Assembly: GCA_022560615.1 (NCBI GenBank)
Contig: JADFSR010000011.1
Location: 1 to 64,000 of the forward strand
Length of the DNA: 64,000 nt
Reading direction: 5' to 3'
DNA from: Gemmatimonadota bacterium
GTDB lineage: Bacteria; Gemmatimonadota; Gemmatimonadetes; Longimicrobiales; Gaopeijiaceae
Position numbers and translations under genes: made by a program. Numbering within the stretch: position 1 is the first letter of the stretch; every line of letters begins with the position of its first letter. Under the pieces are notes generated by a model. That model was not told where the DNA came from and made no database searches. It saw only the letters and a list, made by a program, of their open reading frames with translations. Shown in pieces: positions 8,308 through 17,153 of this stretch.

Positions 8308-8580
8308 GGATATCTCCTTCGCTCTTGGGCCGAGGGGCAGGGTAGAGCGGCGTGCCGGCATGGGCAAGGACGGGGAGGGCGGTTCTCTAGGCGCGCTGCC
8401 CGGCCCGCCCGGCGCCAGTAGCGCTTCGATTTCCCGCCTCCCCTCGAACCGCGTCTTCTCCGCGTCTCTCTCGAGTCTGTGCACGATCGACGGGAGTTCA
8501 GCGAACGACTGCCAGGAATTCGAGGTCAGGATTGTCAGCCATTTGTTGGACTATGGATCACGGCAGCACCGGAGGCCACG

Positions 8581-8757
8581 ATGATCGTGGCGGTCGCCGC
8601 CGGGCTCGCCGCATGCGCCGAGGGAGCACAAACGCCGCAGCCCGAACCGCTCCTTGGCGCCGGCGAGATCCCGCCGTCGCCCGCCACGCGCACCTATCTC
8701 GATGACGCGGGTTATCCATGCTGGCGCGTTGCGCCGGAGGCAGCGTTGAGCGACTAG
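8581..8757 (+). CDS. Possible small lipoprotein (58 aa), unrecognised
   Basis: ATG 8581 has GGAGG 5 nt upstream and opens a short hydrophobic stretch ending in a lipobox-like 'GLAAC' (Cys15), followed by a Pro-rich tail and 'RTYLDDAGYPCWRV'. No homology recognised. It could instead be the broken start of a longer lipoprotein. It lies 122 nt before the NHL protein. Weak call based on the ribosome site and lipobox only. Confidence 0.35.
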   Translation: MIVAVAAGLAACAEGAQTPQPEPLLGAGEIPPSPATRTYLDDAGYPCWRVAPEAALSD

Positions 8758-8879
8758 GACCCAGCCAGACCTCCGGGGCTACGCTGGCGATCAGCCCTTG
8801 CCCCTCCAAAACCGGCCGCCTACGGTTGATCCTCGCTCGAGGGGCCGTTCGTGCCTCTCACTCTACACGAGGTGCAACG

Positions 8880-9944
8880 ATGTCCATTCGTAGCCCAATG
8901 CCGAGACCCACCGCCTGGATCTGTGCCCTGGTCGCTATCGCCCTGTTCGTGGCGGGGGGACAGCTTTTCGCCCAATCGGGCCCCAGTCCTTATCGCACTG
9001 TGGATGACTGGGCGAAGCTGCCGGACGGACGGCAGATGGGCGCCGTGGGCAAGGTCACGATCGACCCCGATGGAGAGCACATCTGGGCGGTGATCCGCTG
9101 CGACGCGTTCGGGCCGGGTCGATTTGGGAACGAATGCGTGGACTCCGACCTGGACCCGGTCGTCAAGTTCGACCTCGCAGGCAACGTGGTGGAGAGCTTC
9201 GGCGGCGGGATGTTCATTTGGCCCCACGGGATCGATGTCGACTCGGACGGCAACGTTTGGGTGACCGACGCGGTGAGCTCGGCCAACATCCCGGAAGGTG
9301 ACAGCCGGGGACATCAGGTCGTAAAGTTCAGCCCCACGGGCGAGGTGCTGTTGACGCTCGGCACGCCGGGCGTCGCGGGCAGCGGTCCCAACAGCTTCGA
9401 TTCTCCGGCCGACGTCGTCGTGGCACCCAACGGTACCGTCTTCATCGCGGACGGCCACAACAACAACGGAAACAACCGCGTCGTGACGTTCACGAGCGAT
9501 GGTGAGTTCGTCCGGGCTTGGGGACGGACCGGGTACGGGCCGCGTGAGTTCCGGGCGCTGCACGCCATCGACATGGATTCCAACGGGCGGATCTTCGTCG
9601 GCGATCGCAGCAACAACCGCATCCAGATCTTCGACCAGGAAGGCACGCACCTGGCCACGTGGACCCAGTTCGGGCGGCCGAGCGGGATTGCCTTCGATGG
9701 CAACGGCCAGATCTTCGTGGCCGACTCGGAGTCGGACAACGTGCAGAATCCGGGCTGGGAGATGGGGATCCGCATTGGCGACGTCGAGACCGGTTGGGTG
9801 ACCGACTTCATTCTCTACCCGTGGGGAGACCCGCGTGAGATTGCCGGAAACGGTGCGGAGTTCGTCGCGGTGGACCGTGACGGAAACATGTACGGGGGTG
9901 AGCCCCGTCCTCGGAAGCTCCAGAAGTACGTGCGGGTCCGCTGA
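8880..9944 (+). CDS. Secreted NHL-repeat beta-propeller protein
   Basis: 354 aa. A signal peptide (residues 1-32, '..ALFVAGGQLFAQ') is followed by NHL-type blades: 'PHGIDVDSDGNVWVTDA', 'SPADVVVAPNGTVFIADG', 'LHAIDMDSNGRIFVGDRSNN' and 'PSGIAFDGNGQIFVADS'. The arrangement resembles the peptidyl-alpha-hydroxyglycine alpha-amidating lyase-like group of NHL proteins, but an enzymatic role is not shown. It belongs to a + strand run with the PD40 protein that starts 2 nt after its stop. Related propellers are at 32317 and 33542. Confidence 0.88.
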   Translation: MSIRSPMPRPTAWICALVAIALFVAGGQLFAQSGPSPYRTVDDWAKLPDGRQMGAVGKVTIDPDGEHIWAVIRCDAFGPGRFGNECVDSDLDPVVKFDLAGNVVESFGGGMFIWPHGIDVDSDGNVWVTDAVSSANIPEGDSRGHQVVKFSPTGEVLLTLGTPGVAGSGPNSFDSPADVVVAPNGTVFIADGHNNNGNNRVVTFTSDGEFVRAWGRTGYGPREFRALHAIDMDSNGRIFVGDRSNNRIQIFDQEGTHLATWTQFGRPSGIAFDGNGQIFVADSESDNVQNPGWEMGIRIGDVETGWVTDFILYPWGDPREIAGNGAEFVAVDRDGNMYGGEPRPRKLQKYVRVR

Positions 9945-9946
9945 GC

Positions 9947-10882
9947 ATGTGGACCGCGATGTTGGCATCGAGGCTTGCGACGAGACTCACGACGAGGTTT
10001 GGCACAGCGTGCATTGTCGTTCTCGCAGCGACCTCCGCCCAGGCTCAGACAGCGTTGGCCGCGCAGACTCCGAGCGAGCCGGTGAACATGGGTCCCCTCA
10101 TCAACTCCGGGGCGAGAGACGCGGAGCCCACGTTCACCGCCGACGGCAACACGATGTACTTCAATTGCTTCGACCGGCGGGGTCGAACGGGCAGCGACAT
10201 CTGTGTGTCGACGCTAGTCGACGGGGAGTGGACCGACCCGGAGATCGTCGCGGCTGTCAGCACCGAAGAGTACGTGGAAGTCGAACCGCTGCTCTCCCCC
10301 GATGGACAGCAACTGTACATCATGAGCAACAGACCCGGGGGCCTTGGCAGCATGGACATCTGGGTGAGCGAGAGGATGGACGGCGACTGGAGCGAACCCA
10401 GAAATCTGGGCGCGCCCATCAATTCACCGTACTCCGATCACTGCCTCTATTTTGCTGGCCCGAACTGGGACGTCGCGTATTGGACGTCCACGCGCCCGGG
10501 CGGATACGGTGGCAACGACATCTGGACGTCCGAGCGCATCGACGGTATCTGGCAGGAGGCCGTCAACCTCGGAGCCAACGTCAACTCGTCCGCGAGTGAG
10601 CACCACTCCCTGCCGTCGGAGGATGGGGAATCGCTGTACGTGACATCGGTTCGCCCGGATGGTTATGGGGGCGAGGACATCTTCGTCACCACCCGAGACG
10701 AGGGCGGAGTCTGGGGGCCCTTGATCAACCTGGGGCCGGCCGTGAATTCGGACCAAGACGATCGATGCCCGGCGTTCTCACCCGACTACAGCATCTTCTA
10801 TTTCGATTCGGAGAGGGAGGGGGGGTACGGCAACAAGGACCTATGGAGAGTCCCCTACGCGAGTATTAGGGAGATTCGATAG
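9947..10882 (+). CDS. Secreted PD40/WD40-like beta-propeller protein
   Basis: 311 aa with a signal peptide (about residues 1-34) and repeated PD40 blades of the TolB/OmpA-associated kind: 'DAEPTFTADGNTMYFNC', 'EVEPLLSPDGQQLYIMSNR', 'GSMDIWVSERMDGDW', 'GGNDIWTSERIDGIW' and 'RCPAFSPDYSIFYFDS'. The 'GG.G..DIW.SER.DG.W..P.NLG..IN' pattern recurs three to four times. Likely periplasmic or surface ligand-binding. Starts 2 nt after the preceding gene and ends 3 nt before the nitronate monooxygenase start, so these three genes are probably one transcript. Confidence 0.88.
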   Translation: MWTAMLASRLATRLTTRFGTACIVVLAATSAQAQTALAAQTPSEPVNMGPLINSGARDAEPTFTADGNTMYFNCFDRRGRTGSDICVSTLVDGEWTDPEIVAAVSTEEYVEVEPLLSPDGQQLYIMSNRPGGLGSMDIWVSERMDGDWSEPRNLGAPINSPYSDHCLYFAGPNWDVAYWTSTRPGGYGGNDIWTSERIDGIWQEAVNLGANVNSSASEHHSLPSEDGESLYVTSVRPDGYGGEDIFVTTRDEGGVWGPLINLGPAVNSDQDDRCPAFSPDYSIFYFDSEREGGYGNKDLWRVPYASIREIR

Positions 10883-10885
10883 CCG

Positions 10886-11866
10886 ATGAAAACACGCATC
10901 ACCGAACTCTTCGGCATCGAGCACCCGATCATCCAGGGTGGGATGCACTACGTCGGCTACGCCGAGCTCGCCGCGGCGGTCTCTAATGCCGGCGGCCTGG
11001 GCATCATCACCGCGCTGACCCAACCGACGCCGGAGGATCTGGCGAAGGAAATCGCTCGCTGCAGGGAGATGACGGATAAGCCCTTCGGCGTGAACATCAC
11101 GATCTTGCCGATGTTCAAGGAGGTGCCCTATCCGGAGTACATCCGGGCGGTCATCGAAGGCGGCGTGAAGATTGTCGAAACGGCAGGACGCAACCCTGAA
11201 CCCTTATTGCCGGCCTTCAAGGAAGAGGGCATCAAGGTCATCCACAAATGCACCTCCATTCGGCACTCACTCAAGGCCGAGCGGATTGGATGCGACGCCG
11301 TGAGCGTGGACGGGTTCGAATGCGGCGGTCATCCCGGCGAGGACGACATCCCGAATATGATCCTTGTGCCCCGCGCCGCTGAAGAATTGACGATTCCTTT
11401 CGTCGCCTCGGGTGGCATGGCCGACGCGCGCAGCCTTGTGGCTTCGTTGGCGATGGGCGCCGACGGCATGAACATGGGCACTCGGTTCATCGCTACTCAG
11501 GAGGCGCCGGTACACGAGAACGTGAAGCAGGCGCTCGTCGAAGCGGATGAATTGCAGACGAGCCTCATCATGCGGCCGTTGCGCAATACGGAGCGTGTCC
11601 TGAAGAATGCCGCGACCGAGCGGGTGCTCGAAATCGAGCGACAGAAGGGCAGCGACATCGACATCGAAGACATCCGGCATCTCGTCGCTGGCGCGGGGGG
11701 TCGCACGGTCTTGCACGAGGGCAAGATGGACGCGGGTGTGTTCAGTTGCGGCATGGTCACCGGCCTCATTCACGACATCCCCACCTGCAAAGAACTCATC
11801 GATCGCATCATGACCGAGGCTGAAGAGATCATTCGCGGTCGACTTGAAGGGCTTCTGTCAGCCTGA
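10886..11866 (+). CDS. Nitronate monooxygenase / NAD(P)H-dependent flavin oxidoreductase
   Basis: 326 aa TIM-barrel FMN enzyme of the NMO (2-nitropropane dioxygenase) superfamily: 'PIIQGGMHYVGYAELAAAVS', 'NAGGLGIITA', 'PFGVNITIL', 'DGFECGGHPGEDD' and the phosphate-binding 'PFVASGGMADARSLVASLAM' then 'GADGMNMGTRF'. Predicted to oxidise alkyl nitronates or reduce enoyl/quinone-type substrates using FMN. Cytoplasmic. It is distantly related in fold to PfaD (54635) but much shorter and a different subfamily. Separated by 42 nt from the aldo/keto reductase. Confidence 0.9.
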   Translation: MKTRITELFGIEHPIIQGGMHYVGYAELAAAVSNAGGLGIITALTQPTPEDLAKEIARCREMTDKPFGVNITILPMFKEVPYPEYIRAVIEGGVKIVETAGRNPEPLLPAFKEEGIKVIHKCTSIRHSLKAERIGCDAVSVDGFECGGHPGEDDIPNMILVPRAAEELTIPFVASGGMADARSLVASLAMGADGMNMGTRFIATQEAPVHENVKQALVEADELQTSLIMRPLRNTERVLKNAATERVLEIERQKGSDIDIEDIRHLVAGAGGRTVLHEGKMDAGVFSCGMVTGLIHDIPTCKELIDRIMTEAEEIIRGRLEGLLSA

Positions 11867-11908
11867 CGCGTGACTAGCGACAACTAGACTTCAACCAAGG
11901 TAGGGCTG

Positions 11909-12955
11909 ATGAAGTACAGGGCGCTTGCCGATACCGGTGTATTCGTTTCAGAGCTCTGTCTCGGCACCATGACGTTCGGCGGTCGGGGCCAGATCTGGCA
12001 GGCGATCGGGGGGCTCGACGAGGCATCTGCTGACGCGATCGTCGGTCGCGCGCTCGACGCCGGCATCAACTTCATCGACACGGCGGACGTGTACTCTTCC
12101 GGTGAGTCGGAGACGATGGTGGGGAAGGCTCTGCAGGGCCGGAGGCATGAGGTAGTATTGGCGACCAAGGTGCGCGGGCGCATGGGGGCCGGAGCGAATG
12201 ACGTGGGGCTCTCCCGGCTTCACATCACCGAGGCCGTCGAGGCGAGCCTGAAGCGCCTCGGCACGGATTACATCGATCTCTACCAGATCCACCGGGCCGA
12301 TCCCTTCACCGCCATCGAAGACACACTACGAGCGCTCGACGATCTCGTGCGGCAAGGCAAGGTCCGCTACATCGGCTGCTCGAACTTAATGACCTGGCAG
12401 CTGATGCAAGCGCTCGGGATCTCCCGAGCCGAGGGGCTGGAGCACTTCAAGTGCACGCAGTCCTACTACTCTCTGGCCGGTCGCGAGCTGGAGCGAGAGA
12501 TGATCCCGCTCCTGGAGGACCAGGGGTTAGGGCTACTCGTCTGGAGCCCCCTGGCTGGCGGGTTCCTCACGGGAAAGTTCACGCGCGACGCGACCGACGC
12601 CGAGGCACGGCGTGCTTCGTTCGACTTCCCGCCCATCGACAAGGAGAAGGCCTTCGACACCGTCGACGTGATGCGGAAGATCGCGGAGGATCATGAGGCG
12701 AGCATCGCGCAGGTCGCGCTTGCCTGGGTGCTGTCGAAGTCGGCGGTGACGAGCGTGATCATCGGCGCACGGAAGCTCAGTCAGCTTGAGGACAACCTGG
12801 GTGCCGTGGACGTGTCGCTGTCGGACGACGAGTTGGAATCACTGGACGAGGTCAGTCGGCTCGCTCTCGAGTATCCTGCGTGGATGGATGTGCTGCCCTC
12901 CGACAGGAAGCCCGGGGAGGTGCGCCGGTATGAGGAGGCTCAGGAGGACGAGTAG
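11909..12955 (+). CDS. Aldo/keto reductase
   Basis: 348 aa AKR barrel. The catalytic tetrad is visible: Asp and Tyr in 'INFIDTADVYSSGESE', Lys in 'VVLATKVRG', His in 'DLYQIHRADP'. The NADPH site near the C-terminus reads 'SAVTSVIIGARKLSQLEDNL'. It resembles the YajO/tyrosine-auxotrophy-complementing (IolS-like) AKR group by its N-terminal 'MKYRALADTGVFVSELCLGTM'. Cytoplasmic; substrate unknown. A short 6-nt gap to the next gene suggests co-transcription. Confidence 0.92.
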   Translation: MKYRALADTGVFVSELCLGTMTFGGRGQIWQAIGGLDEASADAIVGRALDAGINFIDTADVYSSGESETMVGKALQGRRHEVVLATKVRGRMGAGANDVGLSRLHITEAVEASLKRLGTDYIDLYQIHRADPFTAIEDTLRALDDLVRQGKVRYIGCSNLMTWQLMQALGISRAEGLEHFKCTQSYYSLAGRELEREMIPLLEDQGLGLLVWSPLAGGFLTGKFTRDATDAEARRASFDFPPIDKEKAFDTVDVMRKIAEDHEASIAQVALAWVLSKSAVTSVIIGARKLSQLEDNLGAVDVSLSDDELESLDEVSRLALEYPAWMDVLPSDRKPGEVRRYEEAQEDE

Positions 12956-12961
12956 CCGACG

Positions 12962-14755
12962 ATGCAACACCAACGGGGCCAACCGATGCACTCTCTGACT
13001 CGCTCAGCCACCTCGGTCGTTCTCCTGCTGAGCGTCGCGCTGCCTTCAGCGGTGCAGGCGCAGGCCGAATGGACCGAGGCCGACACACGCCACGTAGTGG
13101 ACAATACGACGACACTCGTGCTGTCGCCGGATCTGTCGCATCTCAGCGAGGGAGAGCGAACGGTCGTCGCGAAGCTGCTGGAAGCGGGGCAGCTGTTTCA
13201 GGACCTGTACGAGGACCAGCGCCATCCTGATGCCGCGAGGGCGCGAGAGAATCTCGTCCAAGGAACGGCGGAAGCGCACTTGTACAGGCTGTTCCGTGGT
13301 CCCATTGGCACCAACGACATGAACGAACGGGTGGCGTTCATGGACGTGCGGCCCGAGATGCCCGGAAAGAACGTCTATCCGAGCGGTATCGAGCGCACGG
13401 AGCTGGATGCCTACCTCGCGGCGCATCCCGAGCAACGCGATGTACTGCTCGGCGTTCGGCATGTCGTTCGCCGCGCCAGCGCCGCGTGGTTGGAGCGCGA
13501 CCTGGCAACATTCCAGGCGTACCCGGGACTTCGCCTGCTTCATCCCGGAGTGCAGTCGCACCTGGTATCACTCTACCAGAGCCACGTCGAGGGAGCGTTC
13601 TACGCCGTGCCCTATGCGATCGCGTACGCCGATCGAATGATGCGCGTTCGCGATCTGTTACGCGAGTCGGCTGCCGCGATTCAGGGCGAAGACCGCGACC
13701 TCGCAGCGTACCTCCGACTTCGGGCCAACGACCTGCTCACGTCCAACTACGAGGCCGGCGACGCGGCCTGGGTGGCAGGGCAGTTCAACAACCTGAACGC
13801 GATGATCGGCAGCTACGAGACGTACGACGATGCGCTCTTCGGAGTTAAGGCGTTTTACTCGCTCAGCCTGCTCGTCCGCGACCGGGAGCGAAGCGACGGG
13901 CTGGCGGCCGCGCTAACGGATATTCAAGCGCTCGAGAACAGCTTGCCGTACGAGCGCCACAAGGGCGTGCGCAGCCAACTTCCGGTTGGCGTCTACAACG
14001 TGATCGCCGATTTCGGCCAGGCGCGCAGCACCAACACGGCCACGATCCTTCCCAATGACGCAGACCACGCGCGGAAATACGGCCGCACGATCCTGCTGCG
14101 GTACAACATCATGACGAATCCGCAGCTCTTCGAGGGGGCGCATAGCCGCTTTTGCGCAGGAGTGGCCGAACAGCACTGCGTCGAACTCACGATGGACGGC
14201 AACTTCCAACGCACGCTCTGGCACGAAATCGGGCACTACCTCGGTGTGGATCGTACCGAAGACGGACGCACGCTCGACGATGCGCTCGCCAGTGTGACGA
14301 ACCTGTTCGAGGAAATGAAGGCAGACCTCGTCTCGCTTTTCGCGGCTGAGCAGCTGCACGCGAGTGGGTACTACACCGACGCACAGCTGCGCGCCGTGTA
14401 CGCGAGCGGCATTCTGCGCGTGCTGCAGTCCAGTGAGCCACGCCGGGAGCAGCCCTACCAGACCATGCAACTCATGCAGTGGAACTGGTATATGGACACC
14501 GGCCTGCTCACGATGGAAGACGGACGCCTCGCGATTCATTTCGACCGCTACCACGAGGTAGTCGAGTCACTCTTGCGGGAAGTGCTCGCCATCCAGTCTG
14601 CAGGAGACCTCCAGCGCGCCGGGGCCTTCGTGGATCGGTGGGCGACGTGGGACGGCAGCCTCCACGGTGTCATCGCTCAGTCGGTCGGAAGCGCAGGGGG
14701 CGGTGGCTATCGGCTCGTGCGCTATGGGGCGCTGGTGCCAGGTGGGACGCGCTAA
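12962..14755 (+). CDS. Secreted M49-like (dipeptidyl-peptidase III-type) metallopeptidase
   Basis: 597 aa. A signal peptide ends about residue 35 ('SAVQAQ'); the start may be ATG 12962 or ATG 12986. A zinc motif 'LWHEIGHYLG' (H421, E422, H425) followed 25 residues later by 'NLFEEMKADLVSLF' gives a third ligand Glu and the Glu-x-x-x-Asp pattern of family M49. Classical DPP III has a hexapeptide HEXXGH; this protein has the pentapeptide HEXXH form known from a few bacterial members. The all-helical N-terminal half ('YLRLRANDLLTSNYEAGDAAW') fits that family too. Probably removes dipeptides in the periplasm, though activity is unproven. Confidence 0.82.
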   Translation: MQHQRGQPMHSLTRSATSVVLLLSVALPSAVQAQAEWTEADTRHVVDNTTTLVLSPDLSHLSEGERTVVAKLLEAGQLFQDLYEDQRHPDAARARENLVQGTAEAHLYRLFRGPIGTNDMNERVAFMDVRPEMPGKNVYPSGIERTELDAYLAAHPEQRDVLLGVRHVVRRASAAWLERDLATFQAYPGLRLLHPGVQSHLVSLYQSHVEGAFYAVPYAIAYADRMMRVRDLLRESAAAIQGEDRDLAAYLRLRANDLLTSNYEAGDAAWVAGQFNNLNAMIGSYETYDDALFGVKAFYSLSLLVRDRERSDGLAAALTDIQALENSLPYERHKGVRSQLPVGVYNVIADFGQARSTNTATILPNDADHARKYGRTILLRYNIMTNPQLFEGAHSRFCAGVAEQHCVELTMDGNFQRTLWHEIGHYLGVDRTEDGRTLDDALASVTNLFEEMKADLVSLFAAEQLHASGYYTDAQLRAVYASGILRVLQSSEPRREQPYQTMQLMQWNWYMDTGLLTMEDGRLAIHFDRYHEVVESLLREVLAIQSAGDLQRAGAFVDRWATWDGSLHGVIAQSVGSAGGGGYRLVRYGALVPGGTR

Positions 14756-14768
14756 CACCATCAGGCGA

Positions 14769-16208
14769 TCAGAACCCCGACCAGCGACTCCGCCGAAGAA
14801 GCTGGCCCGAACCGGGCTGGGCAAGGATCTCTCCGTTATCGAAGACGACCTCGCCGCGTCGTATCGTCATGGTCGGCCATCCGGTGACCTCCCAGCCCGA
14901 GTAGATCGAGAACCCCGCGCCCGAGAACATGTCCTCGTCGCGGATCGCGCGCGTCTCATCGGCGTCCCAGAGCACAAGGTCGGCATCCGATCCGACTGAG
15001 ATCGTGCCCTTTCTCGGGTACAGCCCGAAGAGCTTCGCTGGGTTGGCGGCGGTCACCGCCACGAAGCGCTCCACGGATATCCTTCCCGCAACGACGCCCT
15101 CGGAGTAGAGCATGGGGCGGACGACTTGGAGATTGTTGAGGCCGGCACGATGCCGGGCGATGGTCTGCGACGGGTCCAGCTTGACCTCACGCCGGTACGC
15201 CACATGATCCGTGCCGACGACGTGGATGGTGCCGTTCGCGAGTCCGGCCCACAGCGCGTCCTGGTCGCGCTGCTCACGCAGCGGAGGCTGTCCCACGTAG
15301 AGTCCCCGATCGGGCCCCTCGAACCGCTCGCGTGTAAGATGTAGGTATATCGGCCGTGTCTCAACGAAAACGGAGACGCCCCGCGCCTGGGCGTCCTGGG
15401 CTACCCGGAGCGCGCGCTCCGAGCTCACATGGACCGCGTAGATGGGCGCTCCCGTCTGCTCAGCCATCGCGACCGCGCGTTGCATGGCGACGACTTCGCC
15501 CAGCACTGGGCGGCTGTCCGGGAAGTACTCGAGCGACGTCTTGCCCTCCGCCGTGAGCTCTGCGACCGCTCGAGCGAGAATCGGTCCGTCCTCGGTGTGG
15601 ACCATCGTGAGGATACCGGCCCGGCCCGCCGCATCCATGGTAGCGAGGTAGTCCCGGATGTTCGCGTCGAACGAAGCGTTTACCATGAAGACCTTCACGC
15701 TCGCCTGACCTGTTTGGGCGAGCAGCGTGCTCATCTGCTCTTGCTGCGTGGCCGGATCATTGATGCCGGCGTGCAGGATGACGTCGGCCAGCGCTTGGTC
15801 CCGGATCAGCGCGGCCTCGCGGGCGACGGCCTCCGCCAACGTTTGCCCCGGCGCGGGAAACGCGAAGTTGGAGATGGTCGTGATCCCGCCGGCGAGAGCG
15901 GCCATCGATCCCGTTCGGTAATCGTCGGCGCGGCTGCCACCGAGATGCACATGGGGATCGACGCCGCCCGGCAGGACGAGCAGGTCGGAAGCGTCGATCC
16001 GGCGGACATCGGGGGACGCGGTCAACGCCTGGCCTAGCTCGACGATGATGCCGTCACGGACGAGCACGTCCGCTGCGAAGCGCCCCTCGGAAGTCACGAC
16101 GATGCCGTCGTGGATCAGCAGGTCCTGGGCGCACAATGGAGCCGACGTGACTGTGGACAGCAGCGTGAGGCACACCGCGAGCCAACCGTTTGGTGCTGTG
16201 GGGCGCAT
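14769..16208 (-). CDS. Secreted dihydropyrimidinase/hydantoinase-like amidohydrolase
   Basis: 479 aa. A signal peptide (1-27, '..SAPLCAQ') precedes a cyclic amidohydrolase TIM barrel: metal motif 'GGVDPHVHLGG' (HxH), the carboxylated Lys in 'ASVKVFMVN', His in 'LTMVHTEDG', His in 'IYAVHVSSE' and the catalytic Asp in 'VVGTDHVAY'. A terminal beta-sandwich piece 'GSDADLVLWDADET' is present. Family members hydrolyse hydantoins, dihydropyrimidines or allantoin; an exported form is unusual. It converges on the M49 gene with a 13-nt gap and no clear terminator. Confidence 0.88.
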   Translation of the reverse strand: MRPTAPNGWLAVCLTLLSTVTSAPLCAQDLLIHDGIVVTSEGRFAADVLVRDGIIVELGQALTASPDVRRIDASDLLVLPGGVDPHVHLGGSRADDYRTGSMAALAGGITTISNFAFPAPGQTLAEAVAREAALIRDQALADVILHAGINDPATQQEQMSTLLAQTGQASVKVFMVNASFDANIRDYLATMDAAGRAGILTMVHTEDGPILARAVAELTAEGKTSLEYFPDSRPVLGEVVAMQRAVAMAEQTGAPIYAVHVSSERALRVAQDAQARGVSVFVETRPIYLHLTRERFEGPDRGLYVGQPPLREQRDQDALWAGLANGTIHVVGTDHVAYRREVKLDPSQTIARHRAGLNNLQVVRPMLYSEGVVAGRISVERFVAVTAANPAKLFGLYPRKGTISVGSDADLVLWDADETRAIRDEDMFSGAGFSIYSGWEVTGWPTMTIRRGEVVFDNGEILAQPGSGQLLRRSRWSGF

Positions 16209-16357
16209 GCCATCCTTCCTCAGACAAGTATTCGAAGAGCGGCGGATAGGATAGCCGACGAGGTGCCTCTCTGGCGACCCCTGGCCTTCGGCTCGCGCAC
16301 TGTCCGGGCGAGAGAGATGTTGTTCCCCGTCTGATCCTCCGATTCCACAGGCACGCC

Positions 16358-16453
16358 GTGTCCGATGCCATCACCCGTCTGAACGCAGCCATCGAGAGCC
16401 GTTACCGGATCGAGCGCGAGTTGGGCGAAGGCGGGTATTACGGCTGGGCCTGA
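16358..16453 (+). pseudogene. N-terminal stub of a Ser/Thr protein kinase (31 codons)
   Basis: GTG 16358 starts 'MSDAITRLNAAIESRYRIER' continuing 'ELGEGGYYGWA' then TGA. 'RYRIERELGEGG' is the standard opening of bacterial PknB-type kinases, with the glycine loop beginning at GEGG; everything after the loop is missing and replaced by unrelated sequence. It ends 5 nt before the direct repeats of the toxin-antitoxin operon, so the kinase gene seems to have been cut when the toxin-antitoxin segment arrived or by a deletion. Region 16209-16357 holds no gene. Confidence 0.6.
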
Positions 16454-16458
16454 TCCCC

Positions 16459-16484
16459 GTTGACCATAGTCGTTGACCATAGTC
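16459..16484. promoter_or_regulatory. Two perfect 13-bp direct repeats upstream of the antitoxin gene
   Basis: GTTGACCATAGTC occurs twice back to back (16459-16471, 16472-16484). Each copy contains a -35-like TTGACC; the second is followed after 16 nt by TAGATT (16495-16500) as a possible -10 element. The antitoxin ATG is at 16507. Repeats overlapping a promoter are typical binding sites for an autoregulating antitoxin; here this is inference from position. Confidence 0.6.
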
Positions 16485-16506
16485 TATAGGATGTTAGATT
16501 CTGGTC

Positions 16507-16761
16507 ATGGAGGAAGACATCGAAGTGATGGCCATCTCGAAATTCAAGGCTACGTGCCTGGCCGTGCTCGAGCGGGTTCGGCGTACGGGACGTCCCGTTC
16601 TCGTCACGCGCCGGGGTCAGCCGATCGCCGAAGTGGTCCCGCCCCGCCCGTCCGTGCGGGGGTCCGGGTGGGTGGGCTCCCTGGCCACGCACGCCGCCAT
16701 CGTGGGTGACGTCGTGGAACCCGTCGCCTCCATCGACGAGTGGGAGGTCCTGGGGACGTGA
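16507..16761 (+). CDS. Phd/YefM-family antitoxin
   Basis: 84 aa. 'MAISKFKATCLAVLERVRRT' and 'GRPVLVTRRGQPIAEVVPPR' match the DNA-binding N-terminal fold of Phd/YefM antitoxins ('...FKA.CL..L..V..TG.PV.VTRRG.P.A.V.P'). The C-terminal tail 'VGDVVEPVASIDEWEVLGT' would bind the toxin. The start may be ATG 16507 or the internal ATG at 16528. The stop overlaps the toxin start (GTGA at 16758-16761), the usual coupled arrangement. Confidence 0.88.
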   Translation: MEEDIEVMAISKFKATCLAVLERVRRTGRPVLVTRRGQPIAEVVPPRPSVRGSGWVGSLATHAAIVGDVVEPVASIDEWEVLGT

Positions 16762-17153
16762 AGCTGCTCCTCGACACCCACATCTGGATCTGGAGTCTCA
16801 TCGAGCCCGCCCGCCTGACCGACGAGGTACGCGTGGCGCTAGAGTCCGACGACAACGAGCTCTGGCTTTCTCCCATAAGCACATGGGAAACGCTGATGCT
16901 CATGGAGCGTGGGCGAGTCTCCGTGGAGGGGGAGCCACAGGCCCTGGTCTCCCGCATGCTGAAGGCGGGCCCGTTCCACGAGGCGCCCCTTACGCATGCC
17001 GTGGCACAGGAGAGTCGTCGGCTCGGGTTCGACCCGTCGGATCCGGCCGACCGCTTTCTCGGAGCCACGGCCGTCGTCTATGAACTGACGCTCGTCACGG
17101 CCGACGCCCGTCTGTTGAGCGCTACCGAGTACCGGACGCTACCCAACCGCTAG
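16758..17153 (+). CDS. PIN-domain toxin (VapC-like ribonuclease)
   Basis: 131 aa from GTG 16758. PIN acidic residues are all present: Asp in 'KLLLDTHIWIW', Glu in 'SPISTWETLML', Asp in 'DPADRFLGATA' and Asp in 'LVTADARLLS'. These bind Mg/Mn for RNA cleavage; many relatives cut tRNA. The opening 'LLLDTHIW' is typical for the type paired with Phd-like antitoxins. Regulation is probably by the antitoxin at the 13-bp repeats. Nothing convincing is seen between this gene and 17358. Confidence 0.9.
   Translation: MKLLLDTHIWIWSLIEPARLTDEVRVALESDDNELWLSPISTWETLMLMERGRVSVEGEPQALVSRMLKAGPFHEAPLTHAVAQESRRLGFDPSDPADRFLGATAVVYELTLVTADARLLSATEYRTLPNR

Noticed and set aside
8340-8542. Possible small minus-strand gene 'MADNPDLEFLAVVR' continuing after a +1 shift to 'ELPSIVHRLERDAEKTRFEG' upstream of the DUF3500 gene
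   Set aside because: Helical-looking text, but it needs a frameshift, has no stop before the DUF3500 gene and no recognised family. Too weak to list as a gene; it may be a remnant.
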